Source: Favolaschia claudopus (taxonomy: Eukaryota > Basidiomycota > Agaricomycetes > Agaricales > Mycenaceae). From it: DNA of 64,000 nt. The stretch's first letter is position 1; each line of letters starts with the position of its first letter. Below the pieces are notes generated by a model. It did not search any database. It saw only the letters and a program-made list of their open reading frames with translations, and was not told where the DNA came from. The position numbers were made by a program, and so were the translations under genes. Shown piece after piece: positions 37,799 through 50,900 of this stretch. The stretch spans positions 1 to 64,000 of the forward strand of contig JAWWNJ010000035.1 in NCBI GenBank assembly GCA_037176885.1, in the 5' to 3' direction.

Positions 37799-39217
37799 TC
37801 AGTCCAGTGTGATTCGCAGCTCATCAAGCGGTATGGGCACAAAAGAGTCCAATACAATCCCCCGCGACGCCAGCTCCGCCTCGCAGTGAGCGGGTACGAG
37901 TTTCCGGATCAGGTCCGGCCGTACAGATAGTTCTGCACAACGGGCATGAGCACTACTTGAAACCTTTGATAAAAAATGAACTAACCTTCACGCGTGAAAT
38001 CGAAAAGTGCTGGAAACGGTTTGCCGTTGGGCATTCGAGCACCCTCGCTGCGTAACTCATCGAAGAACGGGTGGACCATTGCCTCGACAGCGCTCAGCCG
38101 CGCCGAAGGAGTGTATTCAAGTAACTTCGAGACAAGGTCTATTGCCTCGGGGGCGGTGCGAGGACGGAACACCTGTAGTGCAGAGTGTCAAAACGGATCG
38201 GGGTTGGCTGTACACTGATTACTTTGGCAAAAGGATGAGGCCTGATTTGTGGAAATTTGTGCTCCATGTAATTGGGATTCATCGTCTTTATTTGTTCCCT
38301 AGATGGTGTTCCCAGAATTTTGATGATTTCCACCAGCTGGTCGATACCACTCTCGCCAGGGAACAAAGGCTGTCCCATCATTAGCTCCGCCATTACACAC
38401 CCAGTTGACCAGATGTCTGTCGAATACCATGAAGATGAGAACGAGACACACCGCGAAAAAACACTGACCGATGTTGGTTGTGTAGTTGGTGGCACCAAAG
38501 ATCAGCTCAGGAGCGCGATAGTATCTGGAGCAGATGTAGCTGACGTTTGGTTCACCAGCGACGAGTATCTTGGCAGAGCCGAAGTCACAGAGTTTCAAAA
38601 CACCTGTTGCGGGGTTGAGCAAGAGATTCTGGGGCTTGATATCACGATGGCATATGCCGACGGAATGAATGTAAGCGAGTGAGCGGAGAAGTTGGTACAT
38701 ATAGAGTTTGATTTGTAGCATCGGCATCGGCTGTTTGAGCTTGGCATAGTGGCGGCTGGCGCGGTACACTGTTTCCGGAACGTACTCGAGAACAAGGTTA
38801 AGATAGACCTCATCCTTCTGGGCGGGCTAAATTCGCTAGGTTGACATAGACTGCTGGGCAGGGTTCAAGGATCCAATCATACCTTTTCACCATTGATATA
38901 GAAAAAGGCCTCCAGGTCAACCACGTTCGGATGGGACACTAGCCGCATAATCTGTAGTTCACGGTTCTGAAAAGCACGAGACACCCACGCTCAAAACTGG
39001 AACAAGACACGGATTAACGATGTCTGACCTTGAAACGCTTGTCCTGCAGCACCTTCTTTATAGCTATCTCCTCGCCCGAAGGGACTAGTTTGGCTTGGTA
39101 GACGACCCCGAAAGAGCCGTTTCCAATGACCTTGTAGTTGGTGTAGGTGATGTCTCGAGGTGAGCCTGTCTTTCCGTCACTGGCAGAAACGGTCGTAACC
39201 CGCGACGGATCGTCCAT
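37799..39217 (-). CDS. Glycogen synthase kinase 3 family kinase (shaggy/GSK3)
   Basis: A serine/threonine kinase of the GSK3 group. ATG 39217 ([16 protein letters not shown]) leads to the Gly loop [11 protein letters not shown], the ATP lysine in EIAIKKV, the catalytic loop [12 protein letters not shown], the Mg-binding DFG in KLCDFGSAK and the activation segment [13 protein letters not shown], whose first tyrosine is the constitutive autophosphorylation site. [16 protein letters not shown] and [10 protein letters not shown] complete the fold; a short tail [12 protein letters not shown] ends at 37799. Introns of about 50 nt break it into many exons, all in frame. The tail is shorter than that of animal GSK3, as usual in fungi. 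Confidence 0.94.
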
Positions 39218-41366
39218 AGCTGGAGATACATGAGGAAGCAAGGGAGAATTGAGACACAAGACCGAATCGAGATGTGTATGCTAACACACCAGATTTTGAC
39301 ATTGCGGGCGTGGAAATAGGTAGGAAGGCGTGAAAAGCGAGAGAAAAGAGTACAGCGGAAGAAGGCGGAGGAGGAAAACGCAGGGAAGGACGGCAAAGAG
39401 AGGGGGGAGAAGGTGGCTGGTGTTCAACGGGAGACCCGGTCACACATGTTGTCCCTTATTTGCCGAACCCTTCTCACCACCAACCACCACCTCCACTCTT
39501 GACGAGACGACGGCGGTTAGGATAGCCACGACGAAGATGCCCACGGGACTCAAAACTCTTCTCTCTTTCTGTGTAGTTGTGTCTTCATTCCACCCATGGG
39601 TTGTCACTACAAAGCAACCTACTAACATTTGCCTCATCCATGCATGCTCAACAGGCCGTTACTGCGTTTCCCCACTTCGGCCCAGAAGTCACTCAAATGT
39701 GTGGAGAGCTCACCTCCAAAGGTTAGGCAGTGTGACCGGCGGTTCAAATGTATAGTGTCTACACGCAAAACTGTCCACCGCTGCCTACCGCTGAAGCAAG
39801 AAAAGCACTCCGTCGATGGGATTTAACCTATACTGTCTTCTCAGTGACCACTGCAGTTCACAAATCCAACTACGAAATCAAAATCGACTCCGGTCCCTTA
39901 GCGCCGCTCTCCTCTCGACCCCTTCGACGTCTACTGGGCTCTGAGACCTCAAGCTCGCAAACTCTAGGCGGCGAATGGATGACTTCCCATAGTAGTATAT
40001 TTCCTATTGTTTTTGAAGGGGTGCCAATGATGCCAACTCACAGGCTTTGATGGTGTTGAAATAATAATATTCGTTTCCAGCATGCTTTTGTGTTAGTAGA
40101 CACGGGATAATTTTATCCAGAACTCTCTCACAGGTTGACAACTCTCAAGAAGGCTTGCATGAGCCTCTTCCATCTCCTCTGCGCGTCAATATGCTTCAAT
40201 ACGTGTATTCGGTTGCGGCCATCAAACTGACCATTTTTGCTCCTGGCATCACCGCCTATGGAATCCGAGAGAGCACCGGAGCTGCTGTACTGATGGCGGA
40301 TGATAGCGGATTGATGGCGGAATGTGCTCCAGTGAAAGTTGTGCAGTGAGAATTGGTGAAGGTAACTCTACTACATTAGAATTGCTTCACATATTTTCGC
40401 TACACTGAGATTTCTTCACTGAAATTCTTCTCCACCCACTGCATGCAATTTGGTGAACACAAATTCGTGAACCGCAATGGCTGGACAGTAATCACTGCAG
40501 CCAAATTCCCCGGCTTTGACTGCAGCATATTGCCTGGACTGATTTCACTCCAGTTCTCTTTCAGTCATCCTACTTCAGCTGTTTCAGTTCACCGTATTTC
40601 CCTTCAGCAATTGTGGTGTAGGGGGTTAGTCAAGACTCAATTTCTTTCTACAGTGATCTTGCTTCACAGTTTGGGTGCACAGTTTCACCTGCAGCGGAAT
40701 ACAGTACAGCTATCTTCTTTCACTGTACCTCACCAATCATTTCATTCACCTCTTTCGCTGAACAACGAAGACTCCAAAGACGACACGCACTTTCCTTTTT
40801 AGGCATAACACAGCACTCCTCCTCCTCAACTCAGTTCACGATGTTCGCTACACCTCCACAACTCACCTACTCGGATACACTCGGCGTCTGTCTGACACCT
40901 GGGCAGTTTAGGTCAGCACATCTTGTTTTCAAACCAGATGTTCTCCGCTCAAAACGATCAACTGGAAGCAGACTCTCTCACTTCCGAGGACGAGGAAGAC
41001 CTTTCCAACGAGCTCTGCCCAGGTCCAGCGCCTGACACACCCAAAGGTCTGTAGCGGGTTTCACACTGCAGGAAACAGAGACAAGGTGTATCAACAAGTA
41101 CGTGCTGTTGTCTCAGCTCCTTTATAGCTCTCTAACAATGTTCTCAGTGTCCGTCCCACACTTTCGATGAGAATTCAAAATGTTCCGGATTCATCTGGCG
41201 GGAAGACCTCACTGCTGCTGCTGCTCGGTTGTGAGCTCAGGTTCGCCGTCCGTCATCCCAGTCAACATTTTGCAAAAGCCTTCCTTGCCGTGCATCGAAC
41301 AAGGCACGCTGCGCGCATAAGCGCTGTACCCAAAATTTTTGCAAAGACTGCTGCTATCGGTCAGTC
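39218..41366. other. Gene-poor stretch, GSK3 promoter and unrecognised coding-like pieces
   Basis: A 100-codon plus-strand frame at 39748-40050 (WDLTYTVFSVTTAVHKS, LAPLSSRPLRRLLGS) and an upstream exon-like piece (AVTAFPHFGPEVTQM) look codon-biased but match no family known to me and do not join cleanly. From about 40.35 to 40.8 kb the sequence is rich in TTCACTG/CAGTGAA-like short words. No transposase motif was found. Confidence 0.3.
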
Positions 41367-44300
41367 ATGACCTGTGCAGTCGCCGCTCACAATGCCCCAG
41401 CAATCCCTTCCTCCACATTTCTCTCGAACGCAGGCATGACACCTTCTGTTTCTGCACCTCACGCTCCCTCTCATCCTCTTGCTGGGCCTTCCACTCTTGC
41501 CCCTGCTGGTCCATACACCCGCATGATTTTTGCCCACTATGCTGCTAAGATCCTTCGGCAGGACTTTAGCTATACAAAAACTACGCAAAAAGAGATGGAG
41601 ACGTTGGAGCGGAAAAGTGAGACACGAATATGGATAAAATTTTGGAACAAGGTATGATTCGTCATCTCTTGACTTGGCTCAACCCTCATATCGCTGCTGC
41701 AGAATGATCAGGGTCCTATCACATTCCACCCGCTTGTCTCCCGTTTTCCTTTCTTTGAGCCCGCCAAGTGCGATGACATGACACGCAAGCTCGGTTCCCC
41801 TTGCATTTTCTATGAGATGCTTGATTTGCGGCATCTCAAGCTGGAAGAAATCGATGAGGGTGACGAAGTTTGGATCAGCACCAGTGGTCCTATCAAAGTG
41901 ACTGCCGACATGACCCTATACTTGCGTGCTCCCCCCGATATACATACCTGTTTGAGGCTTCGAACTTTGGTCAACTCTCAAACCTCGTCTCCCCAAAAGC
42001 ATGCTCTATATAGGGGTTCCGATACGCTGTATGTAACTTTCGATTTAACAAACATCTTATTGAAAACCATTCCTAGGGATCAGTCACCCTCAAAAAAACA
42101 GAGGACTTATGCCCCAATGTGAGCCAACGATTCTGCCTATGTTTTTTTTAATGATGCAAGACACAGTGACAAGTCATCTCCTCCGCCTCCGACCCCATCT
42201 CCATCTCCGTCACGTTCACTCTCAAACCTCAGGTATGTTCCCTGACTTGCTGCCCCACTTCTCCTCTCAAATACGCCAAGCTTGTTCAGCACTGGTCTTG
42301 AGCCACCACCACATGGGAGACGCTCTCTCTTTCCTCTAGCGTACACTAGCGATATTGATGCTGCTTTCCATCAGATTCAACGCCTCCGCCAGTTGTATGA
42401 CGCTGAACAACAATTTACATCCGTCTTCGGATTTCTCGGTGACAGCTTCCGTTCCAGTACTTACTCAGATAGCTACAATGCCTGGCTTTACGGTGACACA
42501 GACATGATCGCCAAGGCTGTAGCTTGTGGCTCGAACCCAGGAGGGGAATGGTCGCGGATTGTTACTTATTACCGTAAAAACATGCAGGAGCTGAAGCGAA
42601 AGGCGAAGCGCTGTTTTACCTAGCCGCAGATCAATTTCAATTCTTCGTTCACGGTTTCACCTCCAGTGTTTCAGGTGCACTCCTATGATGCACTATCTAC
42701 GATACTGTACAGCTCTTCAAAACGTGACCATTATATCTCTTCAAGTTAATCACAATATCTATGGACCCCATTAATCGCACACCGCTCACTTCTAGCTATT
42801 TGTGTGTTTATAATCTTGACGATTCATTGGAGAGCCTCTGACACAACACACAGAGCTTCCCAAAAACTTTTGTTTAAAGATCTTAAGGTCGTTCTCCCTG
42901 CATCATCTTCATTGTGTCTTTCTAAGTTTACGCAGACCATCCTTTTGGCCCATCATGGATTGCAAGCCTTCCCACCAGGCCAATACCCTGCCTCCTCTGC
43001 CAAAGCGCGTTCCGAAATCCTTCACCACAAAATCAGTGTTGACTGGGGATACGTGGTCGATGGAACCCATGCCGACATGTCCAGCTCTGTGGACAAAGTA
43101 TTTCGCATCCTTCTTGAAAAGAAGGTGATTTCGGGTGCTCCGGAGAATCCGGAGTCGCCCCCCCAAGAACCCCGGTGGTGGCTCCCAAACATGTGTCCTT
43201 CTTGGTTTTTGTCGAATGACTCTGTGTCTCATCATGCGAGAGCAGCGATGGAAGTAGACTTCCCTTTCCACGAAAACGTGCACACTGGCAAAGACGGAAA
43301 GAAAGTCTCCACTTTTTTTGGGTCCTACCGATGAGGACCTGTGTCGTCTTTATGACTCTTGTGAGTGTTTATACGGTACATTGCTGTATTGCATGCTGAC
43401 TCAAATTAAGCTCCCTTGGACAAATATTGGGTCCCCAGTCTCATCATCAAGGATCTCACTGCTGACGCCCGCAACCCCCTCTCGCAGTTCATCCCTGCCG
43501 TTGATGAACTACAGCCTGCTCTACTGGCCTATGGGCTTAACGAAGACAATCACTGGTTTATCAGACGTCTTGGGTGGCTTCTTTTTCGGAATTGACCTTT
43601 CCTTCAGCGTTGTCGTTTTGACCCCGAATGTAGTCCATTATCTGAAGCAGAATGGTTTCTGTCCTGACGGTTTGTCGTCCTTCAATAAGTTTCCGATAAC
43701 CATTGAAATCAGTAATCTCGTAAGGCCCATTGGGACCTGTTCTGGTGTCTCCTAGGCTATCCGACTTTGCACGGGCCCATTGCACGCACGCTCCCACCAC
43801 ACAGAAGCCCCAGTTGAGCTTGATCTTTCTCAAGCAGGAACCCGAGAAATTCCAGTAATGGGTGACAAAAATGGATTATGTGTGATGCTGGTTTTCAAGC
43901 ACCCTGAGGTGAAGGTCCATATCTACTCTGCTCATTACCTTTCTCAACGCTTTACAGAATACTGCCCAGGAAATTGAGGGCCTTCGCCTTCAGGCGGATG
44001 ACCCCCACCTGCTGTTCTTTCCCACCCGAACCAGATAATGCCTTATGGGGCTAAGCCCAAACACAATTCCGAAGAAGAAGAGGACCTCAAACCTGCCAAA
44101 AAAGCACATTACGTGGTCAAAGAGAGCATCCAGGTCAAGAACGATCTTATCATTGAGACTATGACTCAGTATTTCTCGGGCCCCAACTATCCTCTTGTCG
44201 ACGACATCCGAAAACATGCCAGCACTCGTTCGCCATTGCCAGCCCACCAAGTTTGGAGCTGGATCGTTCTGATACATGACTTGAAGTCGTCATACACCAA

Positions 44301-45124
44301 AATGTTCATCCCCGGTATGCCGTCTACCGTTTTGGGAAAATCTATCAAGGGTGGGCACTTGCAGATGCTGTTTCAGCGGGGCACGTCTTTCATGTCTGGT
44401 GCGGAATCAGCATATCAGTATATCTACCCCAGACGCGGTGAGGTCGGGGTTAGCGAGTTCCTTGCAGGCGATATGCCAGTTGGTGTGGAATCAATCGTGA
44501 AAGCTCTCTGCCTTTTTTTGTACAATCCAGAGCTCAATTGTTGTATGCATTTCTCTATTGCGCGCAAACACCGGTGAGATTTCTTAATTGGGCCTTCTTT
44601 CTCACAGCCAAGCCTGAGGTTGTAGAGCAACACATACAAACAAATCAACACCCTTTGTTCCCAGCCATACAGAAGTTCACAAAGCTTTGCCCAGAGCCAT
44701 GAGATGTCGGATTCACCCAGTTCGGGATCGCGAATTTGGGGAGAAGTTAGGACTGGAGGGACGCCTTAAGGCTGCACAGTTTGCTAGGATCAAGGTGTGT
44801 TCCAATGCACTCGGTTTTCACCAGCTTATGACTGAGATGGGGGCAGCAAGCTATTGGCAAGTTTGTGGTGGGGTACGCTGGTGGAGTGAGGCCCCAGTTA
44901 TCTCAGCCATTCTGGCAGCAACTTTTGGTTATGGTGAGTCTTTTTTTCTTCATTTGCTGAGTTTGCCAGTTCTCAAGTCTTAAATTTAGCTTCAAAATGA
45001 GTTCACTCATGTCTATGCTGGACCTCAAGTTCTGGTTAAGGTGCAAGAGACTGTCAACTGGACTCGTCGGCGGGTGAACCAGATTTTTGAGGTGAAAATG
45101 AATTGCGACCTTCTCTCCCCTTAG
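41367..45124 (+). pseudogene. Unrecognised lineage-specific multi-exon gene, apparently broken
   Basis: Coding-like exons on the plus strand follow each other for 3.7 kb: MIFAHYAAKILRQDF and KSETRIWIKFWNK (to ~41650); RFPFFEPAKCDDMTRKLG and EMLDLRHLKLEEIDEGDE (41705-42045); DIDAAFHQIQRLRQLYD with SSTYSDSYNAWL (42300-42620); DWGYVVDGTHADMSSSVD and RWWLPNMCPSWFLSND (43030-43330); ARNPLSQFIPAVDELQP (43465-43520); VWSWIVLIHDLKSSYTK (44038-44577); NWTRRRVNQIFE (to ~45090). Stops and shifts occur between and inside some pieces (for example after 43585). The FRSSTY...W helical segment recalls repeat-like domains common near transposons in mushroom genomes. No function is assigned. Confidence 0.35.
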
Positions 45125-46021
45125 CTATGTAGTCAGAGAAGAGCGGCTGCTGTATTGCTACTTATAGGTGTAGAAGAAACCAATCTTTGTGGCCCCTCTA
45201 CTGCTGTACTCCACCAGCCCGCAACCACTGCTTGAATCCGCCATTGTTTTTACGCTGTCACGCTAAAAAGCGGACACGTGATTTGTAATGCAACACGCTT
45301 GTTTAAAGGGTGACACCAAGGAGTGTGACTTCCCGGGACTGGCTGACCCCGTACCACTACGGCATAGTACGACACTGTCGCTGCTGGACCTCCACCTTAT
45401 CACGCTGTGTTCCCCAGTGCCCATACACCTTCGCCAGCTGGGAATGCTTCCTGCCAGGTCCTTTGGACTCGTCGTCGCGGAACACAGTGGTGGCTAGGGT
45501 GTCTCCACAGCTTCATGCTGCAACCCAGGCCCCCTACCCCCACACTTTTTACGCCCTACATTTTCTCTCCCCTTTTCTCACTAAATTTCACCTTTTTCTG
45601 TGGTACCATTTCCCTTTTTTTTTTTCCACTTTGTTCCCTCTATTTTCCGGGTTTTTCTCACGCTCCCCCGTTGACGACGCGCCCCCCGTCAATGGCGCGG
45701 TCTAATACCCCGTTCTGTATTTCCTGCTTCCTCGTTTTTTTTTTCGATTAGGCTTGCCTCAATCTATTTTGTTTCCCTTTACCTTGGAGTGTCTTTGCCA
45801 CACCGCTTTCTCTGTAGGATTTTCTGTGTACGCAACTCGCTGAACTGAGTGATGGCGGTAGACTCCCTTAAGACATCTAGCTGCAGTTGTATGTCTGCAC
45901 TGTTCCTCGTTGAGGAAGGTGCTGCAGGGGTTTTCTTGCCCTCATGGTTTCTCCTCCTTCCATACCTGTGTACTTGGACTTATTTATATATCTCTGCTTA
46001 TCTTACCTGTTGTTCCCAGCC
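45125..46021. other. Pyrimidine-rich spacer
   Basis: About 900 bp with T-rich tracts (T10-11 near 45617 and T10 near 45735) and no convincing frame. It may be the leader of the small gene at 46022. Confidence 0.4.
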
Positions 46022-46359
46022 ATGCCTCAGGATTTTACGTGGATGTTGCCCCCACGGCTCCAGCCCTATGAGGATGATGCCGCTATTTTCCACAAAGAGC
46101 CCTTCCGGTCTGCGTTTGCGAAGCCAGGGGCTCAAGACGGCCTGGTCACTCGTAACCAGCGTAATTCTGTGGCGAAAGAATTGCTGCAATCTTTGTTTCT
46201 GCTCCAATTTGTAGGACATTCTTGCTGCCGACGTTGACATAAGATAAGATTCTCATGTTCTGCCTCCAGGATTCTCTCATCACCAGGTGGCTCCTCTACA
46301 CTCTCGGGGCTGCTATTGTGGACCACATGCCCAACGCTGCCCTTCATTGGAGCCGTTGA
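46022..46359 (+). CDS. Small two-exon gene of unknown function
   Basis: ATG 46022 starts MPQDFTWMLPPRLQPYEDDA, continuing FHKEPFRSAFAKPGAQDGL, VTRNQRNSVAKELLQSLF and LLQF. A GTAGGA...CTCCAG intron of about 59 nt joins to DSLITRWLLYTLGAAIVDH, MPNAALHWSR and a TGA at 46357-46359. Both splice sites are good and the joined product of about 92 residues has no break, unlike the neighbouring pieces. I do not recognise the family. It may be the terminal part of a TE-associated protein or the last intact gene of the broken locus upstream. Confidence 0.45.
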
Positions 46360-47325
46360 TAGGTCTGGGATGAAAACACCCCGTGTTTTCTCAATTTCTG
46401 AACATGTTTAATATACAATAACGCGTGTTTAGATTAAGAGAAAGCATAGGGACATCCATTGGAATATTACTCAGAGGGTTAAAGCGTGCCCACGCTGTTA
46501 ACTAATTGGTGCACAAAGAAGCTAGACTTGACTACAACTTATGGTTATCCAGAAATGGGTGATTATACACAGTAGCTAAGAATATCAATTCGTTTCTCTA
46601 GTCTAACCGTTCTATCAATTGAACTGGGACCTAAGGGGACACCAAGGAACAAGGGATACTATTTGGAGGAATAACTCAGGCAGCGCGCCTAACCAATCTT
46701 GGGAATTCGAGTCGCGGAACGACAAGTCGAGGGAAACCGGTGATAAGCAGGCTATTGGGCTAGTAGTGGAATGTGCAGGAATTTGCACATTTTACTAGCT
46801 AAGTACCTAACTACCAGGCTCCTGAGGGTTAGAATCAGTCCTGGATTGCTAACCAAGACACGGCCAAGTTAAGGCAATACCTGGACGTATCGTAAGGAAA
46901 TCACCAGCGACGTACCTCAAGTAAAGGTATTTGGACTCCGCTAAGAGTATAAAGCCTCTTAGGTCCTCAAGATGTCTAAATACCACAGAAAGGGACTTAA
47001 CAGTAACCGTCCCACCCACTACATACTCTAGCCAGACGTATGGTGTCATCATCCAAAAGTGTTTGGAGATAAAGAAGAATAGTCGTCATGGAGAAAGGAA
47101 GGAGACTTTCCAGACAAATCCCCAACAAACCAAACATAGCAACCATCGCTACGACACAGCCATATTATGCACAGCCAAACCCAGGATATGAAACATGCAA
47201 CAAGCAGTGCAAGCACTGCCCAACACAGCCAATAAGCTGGACCACAGGTTGGAACAGCAAAGCTATGGACACAGCCTTCAATATGACTCTAATGGACTCA
47301 TTTCTTATATGACTCATTCGGTACC

Positions 47326-47333
47326 TATATAAA
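47326..47333 (+). promoter_or_regulatory. Putative LTR TATA box
   Basis: TATATAAA occurs about 535 bp before the inferred LTR end and just upstream of a C-run and pyrimidine-rich stretch, the usual place for an LTR core promoter. No start site can be assigned from sequence alone. Confidence 0.45.
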
Positions 47334-47431
47334 CCCCCCCAAATTGTAGTAGCTAGCTTCTTAATCCAATACCCCCAGTCACTCGCAATCGAAATTTCTC
47401 ACGTTCCGTCCCCCATTTGGATTCATCAGAC

Positions 47432-47560
47432 AACGACTTAGCGCGGTATCAGTATACGGACTCATTAGCGCGGCATCAGCAACGAACGAAACACGGTATC
47501 AGCAACGAATTAGCGCGGCATCAGCAACGACTTAGCGCGGCACCGTTAAACGATTTAGCG
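47432..47560 (+). repeat. Tandem repeats in the LTR/leader, ~22-26 bp unit
   Basis: Five imperfect copies built around TTAGCGCGG(T/C)ATCAGCAACGA. Copies differ by a few bases and length. They lie between the TATA box and the primer-binding-like site, so they would be in the transcribed leader. Confidence 0.75.
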
Positions 47561-47868
47561 GAACCGAGCTTACCTACGTACGGCATTTGGTAGCGTCTTG
47601 CCTACGAGACCTACCCCGCGTGCTCTACTTCGAGCGCGCATCCTTCCTTCTTACGGCATTCGGCTTTACTACGACACAACGTGGTAAAGTCTTGCATACG
47701 AGACCTTATCCCAGGACCCTTCCCACACTTCTCTCCACACTCCACCTCTCCTAATTCCCAGGAATTCTCCCACTTCCCCCGACTCACTCACTTATCACGA
47801 ACAAAGAGAAACTCCCGAATAACGTCACTTCCGGAGGACCTCTTGTATAACATTTTATACACTTGACA

Positions 47869-47890
47869 TCATTGGTGACCACCGCAGGGG
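47869..47890 (+). other. Primer-binding-like site after the LTR
   Basis: Directly after CTTGACA the sequence TCATTGGTGACCACC resembles the TTGGTGACC boundary common after LTRs of Ty3-type elements. The matching tRNA or self-priming partner was not identified. Confidence 0.4.
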
Positions 47891-47955
47891 GTGATAACAG
47901 TGACAATCACTCTCACCTTCCCACCCATCCCCAATCAAATTCCCACACACCTATC

Positions 47956-50900
47956 ATGCACGTAAATCCCGACGACGCCACTGCAGATCAACCCCACCCC
48001 ATGTTTGTTAATCCCCCATACCATCACGCCCACACCATGCCTAATTTGGGCAACACGTCGCAATCCCAATCAGCGCCACAAGCATCACATTCCCACGCAC
48101 ACGCAAATCCTGTCCATGCGGCTGATAGGCATAGCGGCAATATGGACCCATATGATTCCGGAGATGACACGGATACGTCAGAAGCGTCGCCCATTATTCC
48201 CACTCGTATGCCGAAGGGAAAGATGCCTTTTGGAACCCCCGTGCGGACCATCCTTGACCTTCCATTACGCGGAAGTAAGGAGGCACCTAAGACCTTTAAA
48301 GGCAACCACGAAGATGTGGAATATTTCATTCATCACTACGACAAACTCATCATCAAATATAACGTCACAGATCCTGTGGATCAATGCGAGTGCATTTTGG
48401 AATATTGCAGCGCAAACGTACGAGCCTTCATCCACGCATCTGAACATTACCAACTGGATAATTGGAAACGTTTACGGAGGGAACTCCTGAAGTATTATGA
48501 TGCAGAAAGGGCATCCACTCAATACAAACCAAGTGACATTACCAGTTATACGCTCAAGACTCAACATCGACTCATCACCAACCTGTCGCAATGGAAACAC
48601 TACGTGGTCAAATACAAAACAATGTCAGGCACCTTGATCCGACAAGGACTGATCACCGAGGCCAATGCAGATGTCTATTTCTGGCTGGGGATTCACAAAG
48701 ATCTACGCCAGCTTCTGGAAGGAAGAATTCTGCAGTGTTCCGTGATGAAGTGGTCAACCTCCAAATCCAAGTTACCACAAGAGCATCATTCCATGAAGGA
48801 GATTTGCGACGCAGCTGAGTGGTGCTTCCGTAGGCGTAGGCCAGAAGCCATGATTGTCAACGCCGCCGACTATGGAATTGATTACGATGATGGATACTTG
48901 GAATCGGATGAAGATGACTCTGACTCAGGATCAGACTCAGAGAGTGAATCTCGCCGAAGGAAAAAGAAGCGTGAGCAAAAGAGGAAGAGAAAGGAGGAAT
49001 CAAAACCAGAAGTGGTGCGCACAAAGCATAAAGAAGAGGAGAAGGTTACAGTCAAACCCAACGGTACGGCAGCCGAAGTTACAGATCTCATCCGCCAACT
49101 CAACCGAATGCAGATTGATGATGCGGAATATGCCCCCACGTATTATTCCATTCTGGCGTTGGATCAAACTGGCAATGCAGCACGATGCGTTAAACCTCCA
49201 CAAATGCAGAACAACTGGAGTAATGGAGGAGGACGACCACCCCCACGATTCAATGCTCGTGAAAACAACGGGGCGCGAGTCAACTCGGCAACTCAGGCGG
49301 CTACGTATCCCAATAATATTCCTCTAGGCGGAGGAAATAGGGAACCGCCGCGGCCTGCAAACAACGGAGCTCCCTTACCGCCAGAATGTTTTGGATGCGG
49401 AAAGGATGATGGACATCGCATGTTTGACTGCGTAGAGATAAAGGAGTTGTTGCAGCGCGGAGTGGTTAAACATGATGAGAATACTGGAAAGCTATGCATG
49501 GCGGATGGCACCTTTATTCGCAGGCGTCCTGGAGAGTATATCGCACCTGCGGCGAGGCGATTGGCTCCAGCTCCGCAGGTAATGTTTGGAGTTACGGATT
49601 ACGCCTTGACCAAAGCAATATCAAGGATGGACTCACCTGCGGCACACATGGTTATACAGGAATCGGAAGATGAGGAGATGGACTTTGAAGATGAGGAATC
49701 TGAAGGAGAAAACCAAACGGATGATGACGAGGGAGAAGTCTACCTCACCTTGCCCCGACGCCAACTTCAGGTTAACGCAGCGGACCGTACTGTGCCAAGC
49801 ACACGAGCTGCGCGCAAACAGACGTTTGATGGAGTACATATTCCCAAACGACCACGACCTGATCCAGGTAGTTCACAACCCAAGGATTCCGAAACAACTA
49901 TCCCAAATGTTGTCAAGACCGCGCAAACGAAGGTAACACCAGGAAAGATAAGGGACATATTGGAGGATGTACAACCCTACGACGCACGCCAACCTCGGAA
50001 GGTTTCCAGTGAGGATGTTGAGATGAAAGATGCGCAGGAGAAACGTTCCACGCGCAGAACTCACCAAGACAACTCACAAGATTCAAACCTCAAAGACCAG
50101 CAGAAGAATAAGGAAGGAGGCAGTCAGGAGAACGCGGGCCGAAGGTCGGAAATTCAGGGCACAGTGCACCTTCCCGGAATCGTAGAACGAATTTTGGATT
50201 TGGAAATTCCAATGTCCGTTCGGGAGGCTCTGGTCGCGTCTAAAGAAATCCGCACAAGCTTGCAGGACGTTATCAAGGTGAAGAACGCAAAAGCAGTTCT
50301 TATTGGAGCCCAGTCACCCTTACTCTCGCAATTGGTTTGGCCCAGAACGGACGGCGTACTCATTCGCGTTGAGTTGGAGATAAACGGACGACAAGTAACC
50401 GCTATCATTGACACGGGTTCACAACTCAATGTGGTACGACAAGACGTAGCAGCCTTGGTACTACATCGCCCGGTGGATATGACTAAAACCACGGGCATGA
50501 ATGACGCCAACGGAGGGCGTGGACAGCTGCGGGGGTACATTAACGAAGTGGAATTCAATTGCGGCGGGGTCGTCACGAAGACAGGGCTTTGGGTCGCGCC
50601 CAACGCTCCCTTCGAATTATTGTTGGGGCGGCCGTGGCAGCGTAACAATCTCGTCTCAATAGATGAGCGCGAAGAAGGCACATACCTTGTGTTCAAAGAC
50701 AGAGAAACGCGTCGACCTCGGTACGAACTACTCGCCGTCCCCCATGAAGCCACAACAGAAGTTTTGCACGCTGAAGTCGACCGGCGGGTGATGGCGATAA
50801 TCGCCGACGACGCGGGAGAAGAAACTGGCAAGGTCCCCGTCGTTACAGCAGACGGGGAACTCGAGAACAGCCTCAACAATACAAACGAAACCTCCGGGGC

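Noticed and set aside
42804..44577. Possible transposase in the broken locus
   Set aside because: No DDE/DDD pattern, HTH or zinc ribbon and no paired TIRs could be found around it.
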